Shown: piece by piece, positions 31,453-40,273 of the stretch | Position numbering within the stretch: position 1 is the stretch's first letter | How the letters are laid out: each line of letters starts with the position of its first letter | Position numbers and translations under genes: made by a program | The notes under the pieces: generated by a model | What the model was told of the DNA's origin: nothing | Databases searched by the model: none | The model's input: the letters and a program-made list of their open reading frames with translations, nothing else | Source: Pectobacterium carotovorum | GTDB lineage: Bacteria; Pseudomonadota; Gammaproteobacteria; Enterobacterales; Enterobacteriaceae | Direction: 5' to 3' | NCBI RefSeq assembly: GCF_033898505.1 | Contig: NZ_JAXAFK010000001.1 | Location: 1,240,001 to 1,304,000 of the forward strand | Length of the DNA: 64,000 nt

Positions 31453-32760
31453 ATGTGTTCCCATCACGATCGGCATGACTGTAATCTTCAACACGATCAT
31501 CATCATGATGACTATATACTTTGCCCGCAGTGCGACCTGCTGGTGGAGCTGCCCGAACTCTTGCATGGTCAGAAGGCGACCTGCCCGCGTTGTAAAACTG
31601 CACTAACCAGCCGACAGACGGAACCGCGCAAACGGCCGGTTGGCTACGCGGTGAGCGCGCTATTCATGCTATTGCTGGCAAACCTCTTCCCCTTCGTTTC
31701 TATGCGCGTGGCGGGAATCACCAGCGAAATTACCCTGATACAAATTCCCAAAGTGATGGTGGCAGAAAACTATGCCAGCGTCGCGACGCTGTTTATGCTT
31801 TTTGTTCAGTTAGTTCCGGCCGTAAGTATGCTGACCCTCATTCTGCTTTGCCTGCACGCCTCGCTGCCGCTGGCGTTGAAAAAAAGCATGGGTAAGATGC
31901 TGTTCCATCTCAAAAGCTGGGGAATGGCGGAGATTTTTCTGGCTGGTGTGCTGGTTAGCTTTGTCAAACTGATGGCCTATGGCGACATCGGTATCGGCAC
32001 CAGTTTTATGCCTTTTGTCCTGTTCTGTGTATTGCAACTGCTGGCTTTCCAAAGTCTCGACCGTCGCTGGCTATGGAATGACATCGTGCCGCCTCCGGCC
32101 TTGCCTGCGCCCCCGCTCTTGGGGGAAAGTGGGCTATCGCAAGGGCTGCGCTCGTGTTCATGTTGCACCGCTATTCTGCCAGCCAAGCAGTTAGTATGCC
32201 CACGCTGCCACTCACGTGGACATGCTCGTAAGAAGCATAGCCTGCAATGGACATTGGCCCTGCTGATCACCTCTGTGATGCTGTATATCCCCTCGAATCT
32301 GATGCCGATTATGGTGACCGAAGCTTTCGGCGATCGCATGGGATCGACAATTATGTCGGGTGTCATCCTGCTGTGGGGAATGGGATCTTACCCTGTTGCG
32401 ATGGTGATTTTTGTCGCCAGCGTCATGGTGCCATCGCTAAAAATGCTGGCCTTAGGCTGGCTTTGTTGGCAGGCCAACGGCAAAACCAAAAAAACGGAAG
32501 ACAGCGAGCGGATGCATGTCATCTATGAGATGGTTGAGTTTGTTGGACGCTGGTCGATGATTGATGTGTTCGTGATTGCCGTCCTGTCTGCGATGGTGCG
32601 CATCGGTCGCCTGATGAGTATTTATCCCGCCGTTGGGGCGGTGCTGTTCGCGGCCGTGGTGATTTTGACCATGTTTGCCGCGATGATGTTTGATCCCCGT
32701 TTGTTGTGGGATCGTCGCAATGATGTTCTTCATAAGGAGCCTGCCGTTGGCGAAAGATAA
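31453..32760 (+). CDS. pqiA: intermembrane transport protein PqiA
   Basis: Inner-membrane protein of 435 residues (E. coli 417), partner of the MCE protein PqiB in lipid transport between membranes; the operon is paraquat-inducible in E. coli. Two LetA-type domains, each with a zinc ribbon: CPQC plus CPRC near residues 24-47 and CSCC plus CPRC near 233-252, and about four membrane helices each (FMLLLANLFPFV, GMAEIFLAGVLVSFVKLMAYG and their repeats ALLITSVMLYIPSNLMPIM, MIDVFVIAVLSAMVRIG). The N-terminus is unusually His-rich, with 8 His in the first 18 residues, before the first ribbon. Overlaps pqiB. Confidence 0.95.
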   Translation: MCSHHDRHDCNLQHDHHHDDYILCPQCDLLVELPELLHGQKATCPRCKTALTSRQTEPRKRPVGYAVSALFMLLLANLFPFVSMRVAGITSEITLIQIPKVMVAENYASVATLFMLFVQLVPAVSMLTLILLCLHASLPLALKKSMGKMLFHLKSWGMAEIFLAGVLVSFVKLMAYGDIGIGTSFMPFVLFCVLQLLAFQSLDRRWLWNDIVPPPALPAPPLLGESGLSQGLRSCSCCTAILPAKQLVCPRCHSRGHARKKHSLQWTLALLITSVMLYIPSNLMPIMVTEAFGDRMGSTIMSGVILLWGMGSYPVAMVIFVASVMVPSLKMLALGWLCWQANGKTKKTEDSERMHVIYEMVEFVGRWSMIDVFVIAVLSAMVRIGRLMSIYPAVGAVLFAAVVILTMFAAMMFDPRLLWDRRNDVLHKEPAVGER

Positions 32761-34387
32761 TCATGCCGTTGCGGATGTAGAAACGATTAAACGCTGGTCG
32801 CCGGTCTGGATTGTGCCGATTGTCACGGTGCTAATCGGCGCCTGGATACTGTTTTACCATTTCAGTCATCAAGGGCCACAAATCACGCTGATGACCAGCA
32901 ACGCCGAGGGTATTGAAGCGGGAAAAACCGCCATCAAAAGTCGTAGCGTAGACGTTGGGGTGGTAGAGAGCGTGGTACTGAGCGACGACCTTCATCAAGT
33001 GGAAATCAAAGCGCGTTTGCATGATGGCATGGAGAAACTGCTAAAGCAGGACTCCGCTTTCTGGGTGGTGAAACCACAAATTGGTCGGGAAGGGGTTTCC
33101 GGCCTTGGGACGCTGCTATCCGGCGCTTATATTGAGCTCCAGCCCGGAGCCAATAAGGATGAGAAACGCGAGTTTACCTTGCTGGATGCGCCGCCGCTGG
33201 CCTCGCCGGATGCGAAAGGCATCAGGGTAATACTGGACAGTGAACAATCCGGGCAACTGAATGCGGGCGATCCGGTTCTGTTCCGTGGTTATCGGGTGGG
33301 ATCGGTGGAAACCAGCGAGTTCGATCCGAAAGCGCGCAAGATGCGCTATCAGCTATTTATCTCTGCGCCGTATGACGGTCTGGTTACGACCAATGTTCGT
33401 TTCTGGAAAGACAGCGGCGTTGCGTTTGATATGTCGGCCCAGGGAATGCGTGTCGAAATGGGTTCGCTGACCACGCTGTTTAGCGGTGGTGTCAGCTTTG
33501 ACGTGCCTGCTGGGTGGGAGCTGGGAGATGCGGCCCAGACGATGGCGCAGTATCGACTCTTTGATAGTCAGCGCAGCATTCAGGACTCGCTATACACTGA
33601 ATATAAAGAGTATCTGCTGTTCTTCAGTGAGTCGATCCGTGGTTTACAGGCGGGGGCGCCGGTTGAATTCCGCGGTATTCGCCTGGGCACGGTTGCCGAA
33701 GCGCCGTTTTTCCCGCGCAATATGAAGCAGGAACTGGATGATGATTATCGCATTCCGGTACTGATTCGTATTGAGCCCGATCGTTTCGAGAAGAAGATTG
33801 GCGGCTCGTTCGACTTTGAACAGCACCTGAAGCAGGCACAATCGATGGGGCTACGCGCGTCGATGAAATCGGCTAACCTTCTGACGGGAGCGCTCTATAT
33901 CGATCTCGACTTTTATCCAAAAGAGAAGGTGGATAAAAAGCTGTTCGTTATGGATGGCTACCCGGTCCTGCCGACCATTGATGGCGGACTGTCGCAGATT
34001 CAGCAGAAGCTGATGGCGGTGTTAGATAAGGTGAACAACCTGCCGCTGAATCCGATGGTCAATGAAGCGACGAAGACGCTGACGGAAAGTCAGGCCACGC
34101 TGCGTGAAATGCAAAAAACGCTGGCGACGCTAAACAAGCTGACGTCCAGCAAAGCGATGCAGGATCTGCCGGAAGACATGCAAAAAACGCTGCTTGAACT
34201 GAACCGCAGTATGAAAGGCTTCCAACCCGGTTCACCGGCGTATAACAAGATGGTGGCGGATATGCAGCGCTTGGATCAGGTGTTGCGGGAGCTACAGCCT
34301 GTGCTGCGCACCCTGAACGAGAAAAGCAACGCGTTAGTGTTTGAGGCCCCGGGTAGTCAGGATCCTCAACCGAAGAGGGCAAAATAA
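32747..34387 (+). CDS. pqiB: intermembrane transport protein PqiB (three MCE domains)
   Basis: MCE protein of 546 residues, the same length as E. coli PqiB, forming a periplasm-spanning tunnel for lipids. A TTG start at 32747 is preferred: AAGGAG lies at 32734-32739 with a 7-base gap, and it gives the E. coli length. The in-frame ATGs at 32690, 32720 and 32723 lie deeper in pqiA and lack such a site. One membrane helix (VWIVPIVTVLIGAWILFYHF, about 18-37), three MCE domains (each with the VGVVESV, VGSVETS or LGTVAEA type motif) and a C-terminal coiled coil (about 440-530). Ends one base into the pqiC start. Confidence 0.93.
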   Translation: MAKDNHAVADVETIKRWSPVWIVPIVTVLIGAWILFYHFSHQGPQITLMTSNAEGIEAGKTAIKSRSVDVGVVESVVLSDDLHQVEIKARLHDGMEKLLKQDSAFWVVKPQIGREGVSGLGTLLSGAYIELQPGANKDEKREFTLLDAPPLASPDAKGIRVILDSEQSGQLNAGDPVLFRGYRVGSVETSEFDPKARKMRYQLFISAPYDGLVTTNVRFWKDSGVAFDMSAQGMRVEMGSLTTLFSGGVSFDVPAGWELGDAAQTMAQYRLFDSQRSIQDSLYTEYKEYLLFFSESIRGLQAGAPVEFRGIRLGTVAEAPFFPRNMKQELDDDYRIPVLIRIEPDRFEKKIGGSFDFEQHLKQAQSMGLRASMKSANLLTGALYIDLDFYPKEKVDKKLFVMDGYPVLPTIDGGLSQIQQKLMAVLDKVNNLPLNPMVNEATKTLTESQATLREMQKTLATLNKLTSSKAMQDLPEDMQKTLLELNRSMKGFQPGSPAYNKMVADMQRLDQVLRELQPVLRTLNEKSNALVFEAPGSQDPQPKRAK

Positions 34388-34953
34388 TGATGAAAGCATG
34401 GACACTGGCTTTGGCGTTGGTATTGAGCGCGTGCAGCAGTAGCAATACGCAGAAGACGTATTATCAGCTACCGACAATAGCAGAGACCAACGCGACGCAG
34501 GCCGTGGTGACTCAGGGGCATCCGCTTTGGGTTGAACATGTCAGCGTGGCGGACTACCTCGTCAATGCAGGTTTGGTCTACCAGACTAACGATGTGCAGT
34601 ATGTCATTGCCAACAACAACCTGTGGGCCAGCCCCCTGGATCAGCAATTACAGCAGGCTCTGGTGACGAACCTGGGGCATAAACTGCCCGGTTGGATCGT
34701 GACCACACAGCCGCAGGGAAGCGATCAGGCGGTGTTGAACGTCTCTGTTACGGGGTTTCATGGCCGCTATGATGGCAACGTTATCGTACGCGGAGAGTGG
34801 ATGCTGACCTATCAGGGAAAAGTGGTTAAGCGCCCCTTTAGCGTAGTGCTGCCACAAACGGAAGACGGCTATGACGCGCTGGTCAGAACGTTGGAGCAAG
34901 GCTGGCAGCAGGTTTCTCAGTCGATTGCCCAGCAGGCAGCGACGCTAAACTAG
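34387..34953 (+). CDS. pqiC: PqiC outer-membrane lipoprotein (YmbA, ABC-type auxiliary component)
   Basis: Lipoprotein of 188 residues. Signal peptide with lipobox LSACSSS, lipidated Cys near residue 17; Ser at +2 predicts outer-membrane sorting. The DUF330/ABC_trans_aux fold has YYQLP at the start, LWVEHVSVADYL and WASPLDQQL. It anchors the PqiB tunnel at the outer membrane in E. coli. The start overlaps the pqiB stop by one base; a terminator follows. Confidence 0.94.
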   Translation: MMKAWTLALALVLSACSSSNTQKTYYQLPTIAETNATQAVVTQGHPLWVEHVSVADYLVNAGLVYQTNDVQYVIANNNLWASPLDQQLQQALVTNLGHKLPGWIVTTQPQGSDQAVLNVSVTGFHGRYDGNVIVRGEWMLTYQGKVVKRPFSVVLPQTEDGYDALVRTLEQGWQQVSQSIAQQAATLN

Positions 34954-35034
34954 CTGTTACTTGGCAATGATCGTTACAGGTGCTCGGTATCGTCCGATCA
35001 TAATTTGGAACAATGACGTTTCTAAAAAATCAGG

Positions 35035-35083
35035 CCTCTAAAGATGTAATGCTGTGATTGCATTACGTTTTTAGAGGTTTTTT
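35035..35083 (+). terminator. terminator of the pqiABC operon
   Basis: Outer arms CCTCTAAA (35035-35042) and TTTAGAGG (35070-35077), inner arms GTAATGC/GCATTAC, then TTTTTT. Confidence 0.9.
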
Positions 35084-35272
35084 ATTATTTTCAATTAGTT
35101 ACGGTTTTTCGTTATTGAGTGGGGAAAATTCTTATTTTGGATCACAAATATGACACTGGCGTGAATTTTGCGCCTTGACCTTTGGCGACAGAATCGGTAT
35201 TGATAGTCTGTGGTTGCTTATAAAGTAATCATTGTTTTCTTTCCACCAGATAAATAATGAGGGAAATAAGGC

Positions 35273-35440
35273 ATGAAGAGACAGAAACGCGATCGCCTGG
35301 AACGGGCTCATTCACGTGGTTATCAAGCAGGTATTGTCGGTAGACCAAAGGAATTTTGTCCTTATCAATCAATTAATGCCCGGTCTTACTGGTTGGGAGG
35401 CTGGCGAAAAGCCATGGAAGACAGGGCTGTTACCGCTTAG
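35273..35440 (+). CDS. rmf: ribosome modulation factor
   Basis: Small basic protein of 55 residues that dimerises 70S ribosomes into inactive 100S particles in stationary phase. The sequence MKRQKRDRLERAHSRGYQAG, then CPYQSINARSYWLGGWRKAMEDR, agrees with E. coli RMF (55 residues) throughout. A purine-rich GAGGGAAATAAGG stretch (35259-35271) precedes ATG 35273. A possible promoter TTGACC (35175-35180), 17 bases, TATTGA (35198-35203) lies about 70 bases upstream. pqiC-rmf order as in E. coli, but the next E. coli gene, fabA, is not here. Confidence 0.96.
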   Translation: MKRQKRDRLERAHSRGYQAGIVGRPKEFCPYQSINARSYWLGGWRKAMEDRAVTA

Positions 35441-35462
35441 CGCGCCTTGTCATTAGAGGGAA

Positions 35463-35494
35463 CGCCTCCGCTTTTGCGGAGGCTTTTGTTTTTT
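35463..35494 (+). terminator. Rho-independent terminator of rmf
   Basis: GCCTCCGC, loop TTTT, GCGGAGGC, then TTTTGTTTTTT, 22 bases after the rmf stop. Confidence 0.94.
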
Positions 35495-35865
35495 AGGGGC
35501 CAAATACCCTGATTCTTCTTCTCTCTGTTCATCGATGTAGAGCCATCGACAGACACGACTCACGAACGTCATCGACGCACGTAATAGACATACACGACCA
35601 ACAAACCTATCAGGTTTCGGATAATGACCTGGTGTTGTCATTTCTGTAACGTTATTTACCTATTAATTTCGATTTCGATCATTTTTATCATGATTTTTAG
35701 TCTTTACTGTTCGATATCGTCTTTATATTGAGCGAATAGGGTAATTTTTCATTATTTTTTGTTAAAAAATCTATCATTACTCCCTGGATGGTATGGTTCA
35801 GAACGGCAATGTAGTGTAATTTTTTGTTCGGAATTTTCTGAAAAGCGGTTAGAGAGAAATATATA
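35495..35865. other. AT-rich gene-free stretch before the chemoreceptor gene
   Basis: About 370 bases, strongly AT-rich towards the right end. I looked for a FliA-type promoter (TAAA-N15-GCCGATAA), usual for chemoreceptor genes, and did not find one. No small ORF with a good ribosome site. Confidence 0.5.
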
Positions 35866-37425
35866 GTGAAATTACGAACCAGAATTGCACTGCTATGCGG
35901 TACGACCTTGTTAGGGATGTTAATTTTATCTGCGGTGGCGCTGAATACGCTCTATAACACGATGATGAGCGAACGCATCGGCCAGCTTTCTACATTAGTT
36001 CAACTGGCTCACTCGGCGGCACAAAAGGCATATGACCTTGAAAAAAGCGGTCAGCTGTCGCACGAGGAAGCGGAAAAAGAGGCTAAACGGACGATTGGCA
36101 GTTTCCATCAGGGCGATCGCTATTTCTTTGTGCGCGGTTATACGAATGATGTGAACTACGTTCATCCTAACCCTAAACGTATCGGCATCATCGACGCCAA
36201 TGGTGGTAAAGAAGCAGGGGAACGCTACCGCGCTTCGCTTCAGGGCAATACGATCGGCACCGTGATTGCAGAAGGGACGCGTCCGGGGCAGCAGAATAAG
36301 GTTGAGAAACTTTATGCCGTCATGAAATTCGAACCTTGGGATTGGACGATTGGCTACGGTGATTACATTGACGATATCCAGCAAACATTCTGGCGTAATG
36401 CGCTGATCCTGTTGTCCTTAGGGTTGGTTCTGCTGTTAATCATTTCCGCGTTTGCGTGGAACATGTTGCGTACGCTGATGCGCCAGCTTGGCGGTGAGCC
36501 GCAGTATGCCGTGGATGTTGTACGCGAAATCGCGGAAGGTAATTTACGCGTCGATGTTGAAACAAAGCAGGGCGATCAAACCAGCATTCTTTACGCTATC
36601 CGTGCGATGCGCGACAACCTGTCTCATTTGGTTAATCAGGTTCGCAGCAGTACTAACTCGATTGCTACCGCTTCAACGCAGATCGCATCAGGTAACGGCG
36701 ATTTGTCTGCTCGTACCGAGTCGCAGGCCAGCGCATTAGAGCAGACGGCTGCGGCAATGGAACAGCTGACCGCGACGGTGAAACAGAATGCGGACAATGC
36801 ACGCTATGCGAATGAACTCGCGGTATCGGCGTCGGACGTGGCGGTGCGCGGTGGTGACGTTGTCAGCCGGGTTGTCGTGACGATGGATTCCATCAGCCTG
36901 TCTTCGCGTAAAATTGTGGATATCATCGGCGTTATCGACAGCATCGCTTTCCAGACCAACATTCTGGCGCTGAATGCGGCGGTAGAAGCAGCACGTGCCG
37001 GTGAACAAGGCCGTGGCTTCGCCGTAGTCGCGAGTGAAGTCCGCACGCTGGCGCAGCGCTCAGCATCCGCCGCTCGGGAAATTAAAGGCCTGATTGATGA
37101 TTCCGTTGCCAAGGTGGGTGAGGGCACGGATTTCGTGAAGCAGGCTGGCGATACGATGAGTGAAGTGGTTGAAAGCGTGCACCGCGTCACGTCCATGATG
37201 GGCGAGATCAGCGTGGCGAGTGCAGAGCAGCGTTCCGGTATCGAACAGGTCAATCTCGCGATATCGCAGATGGATCAGAGTACCGAACAGAATGCGGCAC
37301 TGGTTGAAGAAGCATTGGCTGCGGCAAGATCGTTAAACGAGCAGGCGCAAGAGCTGTCACGTACTGTTGAACAATTCCGCGTCGATGAATCTGCGGGCAA
37401 CTATTTGGCGCTAGGGGCAAGATAG
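35866..37425 (+). CDS. methyl-accepting chemotaxis protein with Cache-type sensor domain
   Basis: Chemoreceptor of 519 residues; start is GTG at 35866 after AGAGAGAA. Membrane helix 1 (about 7-30), a periplasmic single-Cache domain (about 31-185, with [22 protein letters not shown] and [15 protein letters not shown] in separate parts), membrane helix 2 (about 188-210), a HAMP domain, and the cytoplasmic signalling hairpin whose tip reads [20 protein letters not shown], followed by [16 protein letters not shown]. The C-terminus (NYLALGAR) lacks the NWETF-type CheR tether, so it depends on other receptors for methylation. Ligand unknown; members with this sensor often bind small carboxylates. 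Stands alone between rmf and the DUF1311 pair; absent from this place in E. coli. Confidence 0.92.
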   Translation: MKLRTRIALLCGTTLLGMLILSAVALNTLYNTMMSERIGQLSTLVQLAHSAAQKAYDLEKSGQLSHEEAEKEAKRTIGSFHQGDRYFFVRGYTNDVNYVHPNPKRIGIIDANGGKEAGERYRASLQGNTIGTVIAEGTRPGQQNKVEKLYAVMKFEPWDWTIGYGDYIDDIQQTFWRNALILLSLGLVLLLIISAFAWNMLRTLMRQLGGEPQYAVDVVREIAEGNLRVDVETKQGDQTSILYAIRAMRDNLSHLVNQVRSSTNSIATASTQIASGNGDLSARTESQASALEQTAAAMEQLTATVKQNADNARYANELAVSASDVAVRGGDVVSRVVVTMDSISLSSRKIVDIIGVIDSIAFQTNILALNAAVEAARAGEQGRGFAVVASEVRTLAQRSASAAREIKGLIDDSVAKVGEGTDFVKQAGDTMSEVVESVHRVTSMMGEISVASAEQRSGIEQVNLAISQMDQSTEQNAALVEEALAAARSLNEQAQELSRTVEQFRVDESAGNYLALGAR

Positions 37426-37436
37426 CTGTAACGAAA

Positions 37437-37513
37437 CGGCAGAGTTCAGATATCAGCGCGAACTCTGCCGATGCCTCATGATGCTAAAAACCACCTTGGT
37501 GTAAGGTGGTTTT
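37437..37513. terminator. two consecutive hairpins between the chemoreceptor and DUF1311 genes
   Basis: First: perfect 11-base arms CGGCAGAGTTC/GAACTCTGCCG at 37437-37470. Second: AAAACCACCTT/AAGGTGGTTTT at 37487-37513, with A and T runs on both sides, so it can serve both convergent genes. Confidence 0.82.
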
Positions 37514-37532
37514 ACAGGATAACAAAATATCT

Positions 37533-38891
37533 TTATTCACTTTTATTGGTATTTGCTGCTGTTGTGACATATATGTCATTTAATGAGCCAAATAACATGA
37601 ATATATAGTCTTTATTGCCGTGGTGAATAGCTTTTATCTCATCTATTCTGCTTAGCGGTGTAGTGTGTGTTAACGTTTTGGCTTGTTGATTAACTTGCCA
37701 AATGCCAGCCATACCATGGTGGTTGATAAAATAACATGCGTTTTTGTGAGCGCATGTCGGTTCCCAAAATAAATGCCAGGTATTCCTGTTATCATCATTC
37801 TCTTTTAATATCGTGTTAACTTCGCCATTATCGTTAACATAAAATAGACTATCTGCGAAATAAGCATCATAACCAGTATAATTATCAGAAGGTTTCTTTC
37901 TGGCGGTTTCAGGGTAATGCAAGGCATAATGTGCAGAGTTATCTAACCCACCTCGACTTTTACACTCGACATCGCCACATTTACCTGTCCATGACCATGT
38001 TCCGTTATCGGGGTGTTTTTTTCTATGTTGAGAAAGTTCATCCTCGGAAAGCGTTTCAAGTTTTTGTTGGCGGGCTGACCATTTTTTTAATGTTGGATGT
38101 GCATTGTCATTATTAATGAAATAAATATCCCCTACATCATCGATTTCAAAGCTATTTAACCGATAGTTAATATTCTGATCTTTAGGGATGTTCTCATCGC
38201 TGCTATTGTCAACGATTCTGATGTCGCCTTGCTCTGAAACTTGAATTAACTGTGATGTGTTATTGTATTTGTTTTTTCTCAATGCCTTGTCGTAGTAATG
38301 AATACCATTGTAATGAAGAATATAGAGATAAGTCGTTTTATTTTCGATAATGCTCCCTACAATTTTTTCTATTCGGGTTTCATTCGTTGAATGTGGGATG
38401 GTTTCTTTCAGTATATCGCGTACTTTTATACGCTCTTTATTGGTATAGAACGGTTTATAGACCCAATCTTCCGCTTGAAGAGAGTATTCAGAACTACTGA
38501 ATGAAACTGGATTTTCTTCAGAGACATATGGCATGACCTGAGTCGTTCTAACCTGATCCAGAGTGCTGGCGACGGTTCTGGCATCGCTGTAGCGCTCACT
38601 TTCTCTCAGTTGCGAGAGGCGAAACTTGTATGAAGCAATGAGGCATGATTCATCGGTACACCGATCGCGTTGCTGCAACCAATTCTTTTCATCCTCATGA
38701 AGTTGTTCAGGATTAATCTGTGATTTTTCTACCTGATAAAACCATTTGGTTAATGCCGCATCCAGTTGCATGAGAGGTTCAGAAGAACATATTTTCTTTT
38801 CCACATCACTTTGCGCCGCAGGGCAAACAATGGCCTGTGGTGCGCTTGAAAATGCCAGTAAAGATAATAGTATTAATTTATTTTTTTTCAT
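37533..38891 (-). CDS. secreted protein with N-terminal LprI/DUF1311 domain, large unknown C-terminal part
   Basis: 452 residues with a signal peptide (MKKNKLILLSLLAFSSAPQA). Residues about 20-100 form an LprI-like DUF1311 domain: four Cys (IVCPAAQSDVEKKIC, then RDRCTDESC), a central Leu/Asp-rich helix and the Trp-Leu pair NWLQQRDRC. The remaining about 350 residues I do not recognise; they are Asn/Asp/Tyr-rich, with repeated strand-like segments such as YLYILHYNGIHYYD and NDIYVTTAA, suggesting a beta-rich, perhaps propeller-like, fold. It overlaps the upstream paralogue by 4 bases and is clearly lower in GC than the flanking core genes. LprI-type proteins are lysozyme inhibitors in mycobacteria; the role here is unknown. 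Confidence 0.8.
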   Translation of the reverse strand: MKKNKLILLSLLAFSSAPQAIVCPAAQSDVEKKICSSEPLMQLDAALTKWFYQVEKSQINPEQLHEDEKNWLQQRDRCTDESCLIASYKFRLSQLRESERYSDARTVASTLDQVRTTQVMPYVSEENPVSFSSSEYSLQAEDWVYKPFYTNKERIKVRDILKETIPHSTNETRIEKIVGSIIENKTTYLYILHYNGIHYYDKALRKNKYNNTSQLIQVSEQGDIRIVDNSSDENIPKDQNINYRLNSFEIDDVGDIYFINNDNAHPTLKKWSARQQKLETLSEDELSQHRKKHPDNGTWSWTGKCGDVECKSRGGLDNSAHYALHYPETARKKPSDNYTGYDAYFADSLFYVNDNGEVNTILKENDDNRNTWHLFWEPTCAHKNACYFINHHGMAGIWQVNQQAKTLTHTTPLSRIDEIKAIHHGNKDYIFMLFGSLNDIYVTTAANTNKSE

Positions 38892-39679
38892 TTTATTTTC
38901 CTGCCTAATCGATCCATTGCTCTTGCGCAGCTACTTTTATCAATCAGAAAGTAAAGCTTGTTGTTAGTATATTTAAAGTTATTCTCTTTGGTGTTGTCTC
39001 TGGACGATGAGCACGGGATGATAATGTTAACTTCGTTTTCTTGGGTGTTGTCAAATATGGATAATAAACCATTTGTTTGCTTATTGTAGGAAATTCTTAC
39101 TTTGTTATCACTGTACTCGGTAAAGAAATAGGCGTGAGGTAAATAAATAACCTGTGTGATTAACTCAGTCATGGTGTCTTTAACGGCCAGATATCCATTT
39201 GACTCACACCACGCCCCGTCTGAACACCCGGTTGCTTTCATATAAACTTCAGCCAGATATGGCCATTCAGGATGCGCAATATCAAACCGTATGTAAGTTT
39301 TCTTGATATTCATACTAAACTGGAAAGTGTCTATATCTATGCTTTTTGGTATTTGGTGATATTCATTAATAATCTCTTGATAACGATTATCCAGGCATGT
39401 CGCTAAATGCTTTTCGCGCATGCAATTATTTCTTTTTGAAAGGAATGCTCTCTGCCTTATCTTGAGGTCTTCAGGAGGAATGATAGGATCGTTTTTTATA
39501 CTAAAATACAATGCGCTCATTTCTTCATCCAGAGAGGAAAGCTCAGGATTCTTGCATATTGTACGATCCAGTTTTCCTTCTGCTTTCTTACAGTCGAAGC
39601 TTGCAGCACTTACTGAACTGGCAAAAAATAAGCTATATATTATCCCTGCACAGAGGCTATAAAACGAAATATGACGCAT
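38888..39679 (-). CDS. secreted protein with LprI/DUF1311 domain
   Basis: 263 residues with a signal peptide (cleavage near VSAAS, residue 26). The N-terminal DUF1311 domain (about 27-110) has the same four-Cys layout as the downstream gene: FDCKKAEGKLDRTIC, eleven residues between Cys, then RNNCMREKHLATC. The C-terminal about 150 residues are unrecognised and hold two further Cys pairs (GCSDGAWC and CSSS with SSC near the end). First gene of a two-gene operon: its stop overlaps the next start (ATGA, 4 bases). AGGATAAC precedes the ATG. AT-rich and absent from E. coli at this place, so probably acquired. Confidence 0.8.
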   Translation of the reverse strand: MRHISFYSLCAGIIYSLFFASSVSAASFDCKKAEGKLDRTICKNPELSSLDEEMSALYFSIKNDPIIPPEDLKIRQRAFLSKRNNCMREKHLATCLDNRYQEIINEYHQIPKSIDIDTFQFSMNIKKTYIRFDIAHPEWPYLAEVYMKATGCSDGAWCESNGYLAVKDTMTELITQVIYLPHAYFFTEYSDNKVRISYNKQTNGLLSIFDNTQENEVNIIIPCSSSRDNTKENNFKYTNNKLYFLIDKSSCARAMDRLGRKIK

Positions 39680-39739
39680 GATGTTATCCTTTTATCAGAG
39701 TGGCTATATCCTGCCGTTTTGTCACTCTTCGTCAAGGTT

Positions 39740-39791
39740 TCTCGTCCTTTCCATCACGATAAAAGGAAACACCCTTGATTTACGTCAAGGG
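39740..39791. repeat. degenerate upstream copy of the tRNA-Ser terminator region
   Basis: TTCTCGTCCTTTCCATCACG, then ATAAAAGGAAACACCCTT and CGTCAAGGG, aligns with 39837-39890 (TTCTCATTCGTTCC, ATAAAAGAAAACGCCCTT, CGTCAAGGG) with about five mismatches over the right-hand 31 bases. The copies are about 96 bases apart. In this copy the right arm has decayed, so it no longer forms the long hairpin. Confidence 0.55.
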
Positions 39792-39855
39792 AGATCGGTG
39801 TGAGTAGTAGGTAGGGGGATTGACTCGTGAGTTCTGCTTCTCATTCGTTCCAACG

Positions 39856-39905
39856 ATATAAAAGAAAACGCCCTTAACTTGCGTCAAGGGCGTTTTCTTT
39901 TATAT
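39856..39905 (-). terminator. terminator of tRNA-Ser, perfect 20-base inverted repeat
   Basis: Arms 39856-39875 and 39886-39905 are perfect reverse complements (ATATAAAAGAAAACGCCCTT) with a 10-base loop. On the minus strand the left arm ends in a T-rich run, as expected for a terminator directly after the tRNA 3' end. Confidence 0.88.
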
Positions 39906-39994
39906 GGCGGTGAGGAAGGGATTCGAACCCTTGATACGTTTTCACGTATACACACTTTCCAGGCGTGCTCCTTCAGCCTCTCGGACACCTCACC
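39905..39994 (-). tRNA. serX: tRNA-Ser(GGA)
   Basis: A 90-base class II tRNA on the minus strand. The acceptor stem GGTGAGG pairs with CCTCACC, then discriminator G and an encoded CCA (39905-39907). The anticodon loop CTGGAAA lies at 39956-39962 and holds anticodon GGA at 39958-39960. There is a long variable arm, and the T arm is AGGGTTCGAATCCCT. It lies next to ycdX-ycdY, as serX does in E. coli; that position is the basis for the symbol. Confidence 0.96.
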
Positions 39995-40273
39995 GTGGTC
40001 TCGCCGTATCGCATATCAGCGGACGGCGCTAATGTAGGTAAATTGCCGAACAGCGTCAACAAACTTCTGCATTCAATACGTGCAATTAGCTAAAGTTAAC
40101 GCAATTTGTTGCTTTGCTCACCGTTTTTGCGCTCGCCTTCCATTCATTCCCCGTCGTTACGCAAAAGTCTGATGTTTCATTTGTGTTAATCATGCGTTGT
40201 AATTTCGCTCACTGGCTGCGGAATACCCCCGAAAATGGTATGCTGACTTGCAAACGCTGACCCAGGAGAACCT

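Noticed and set aside
35453..35641. 62-codon minus-strand frame after rmf
   Set aside because: Its 3' end is the rmf terminator stem; no ribosome site and a low-complexity Lys/Arg/Gln end.
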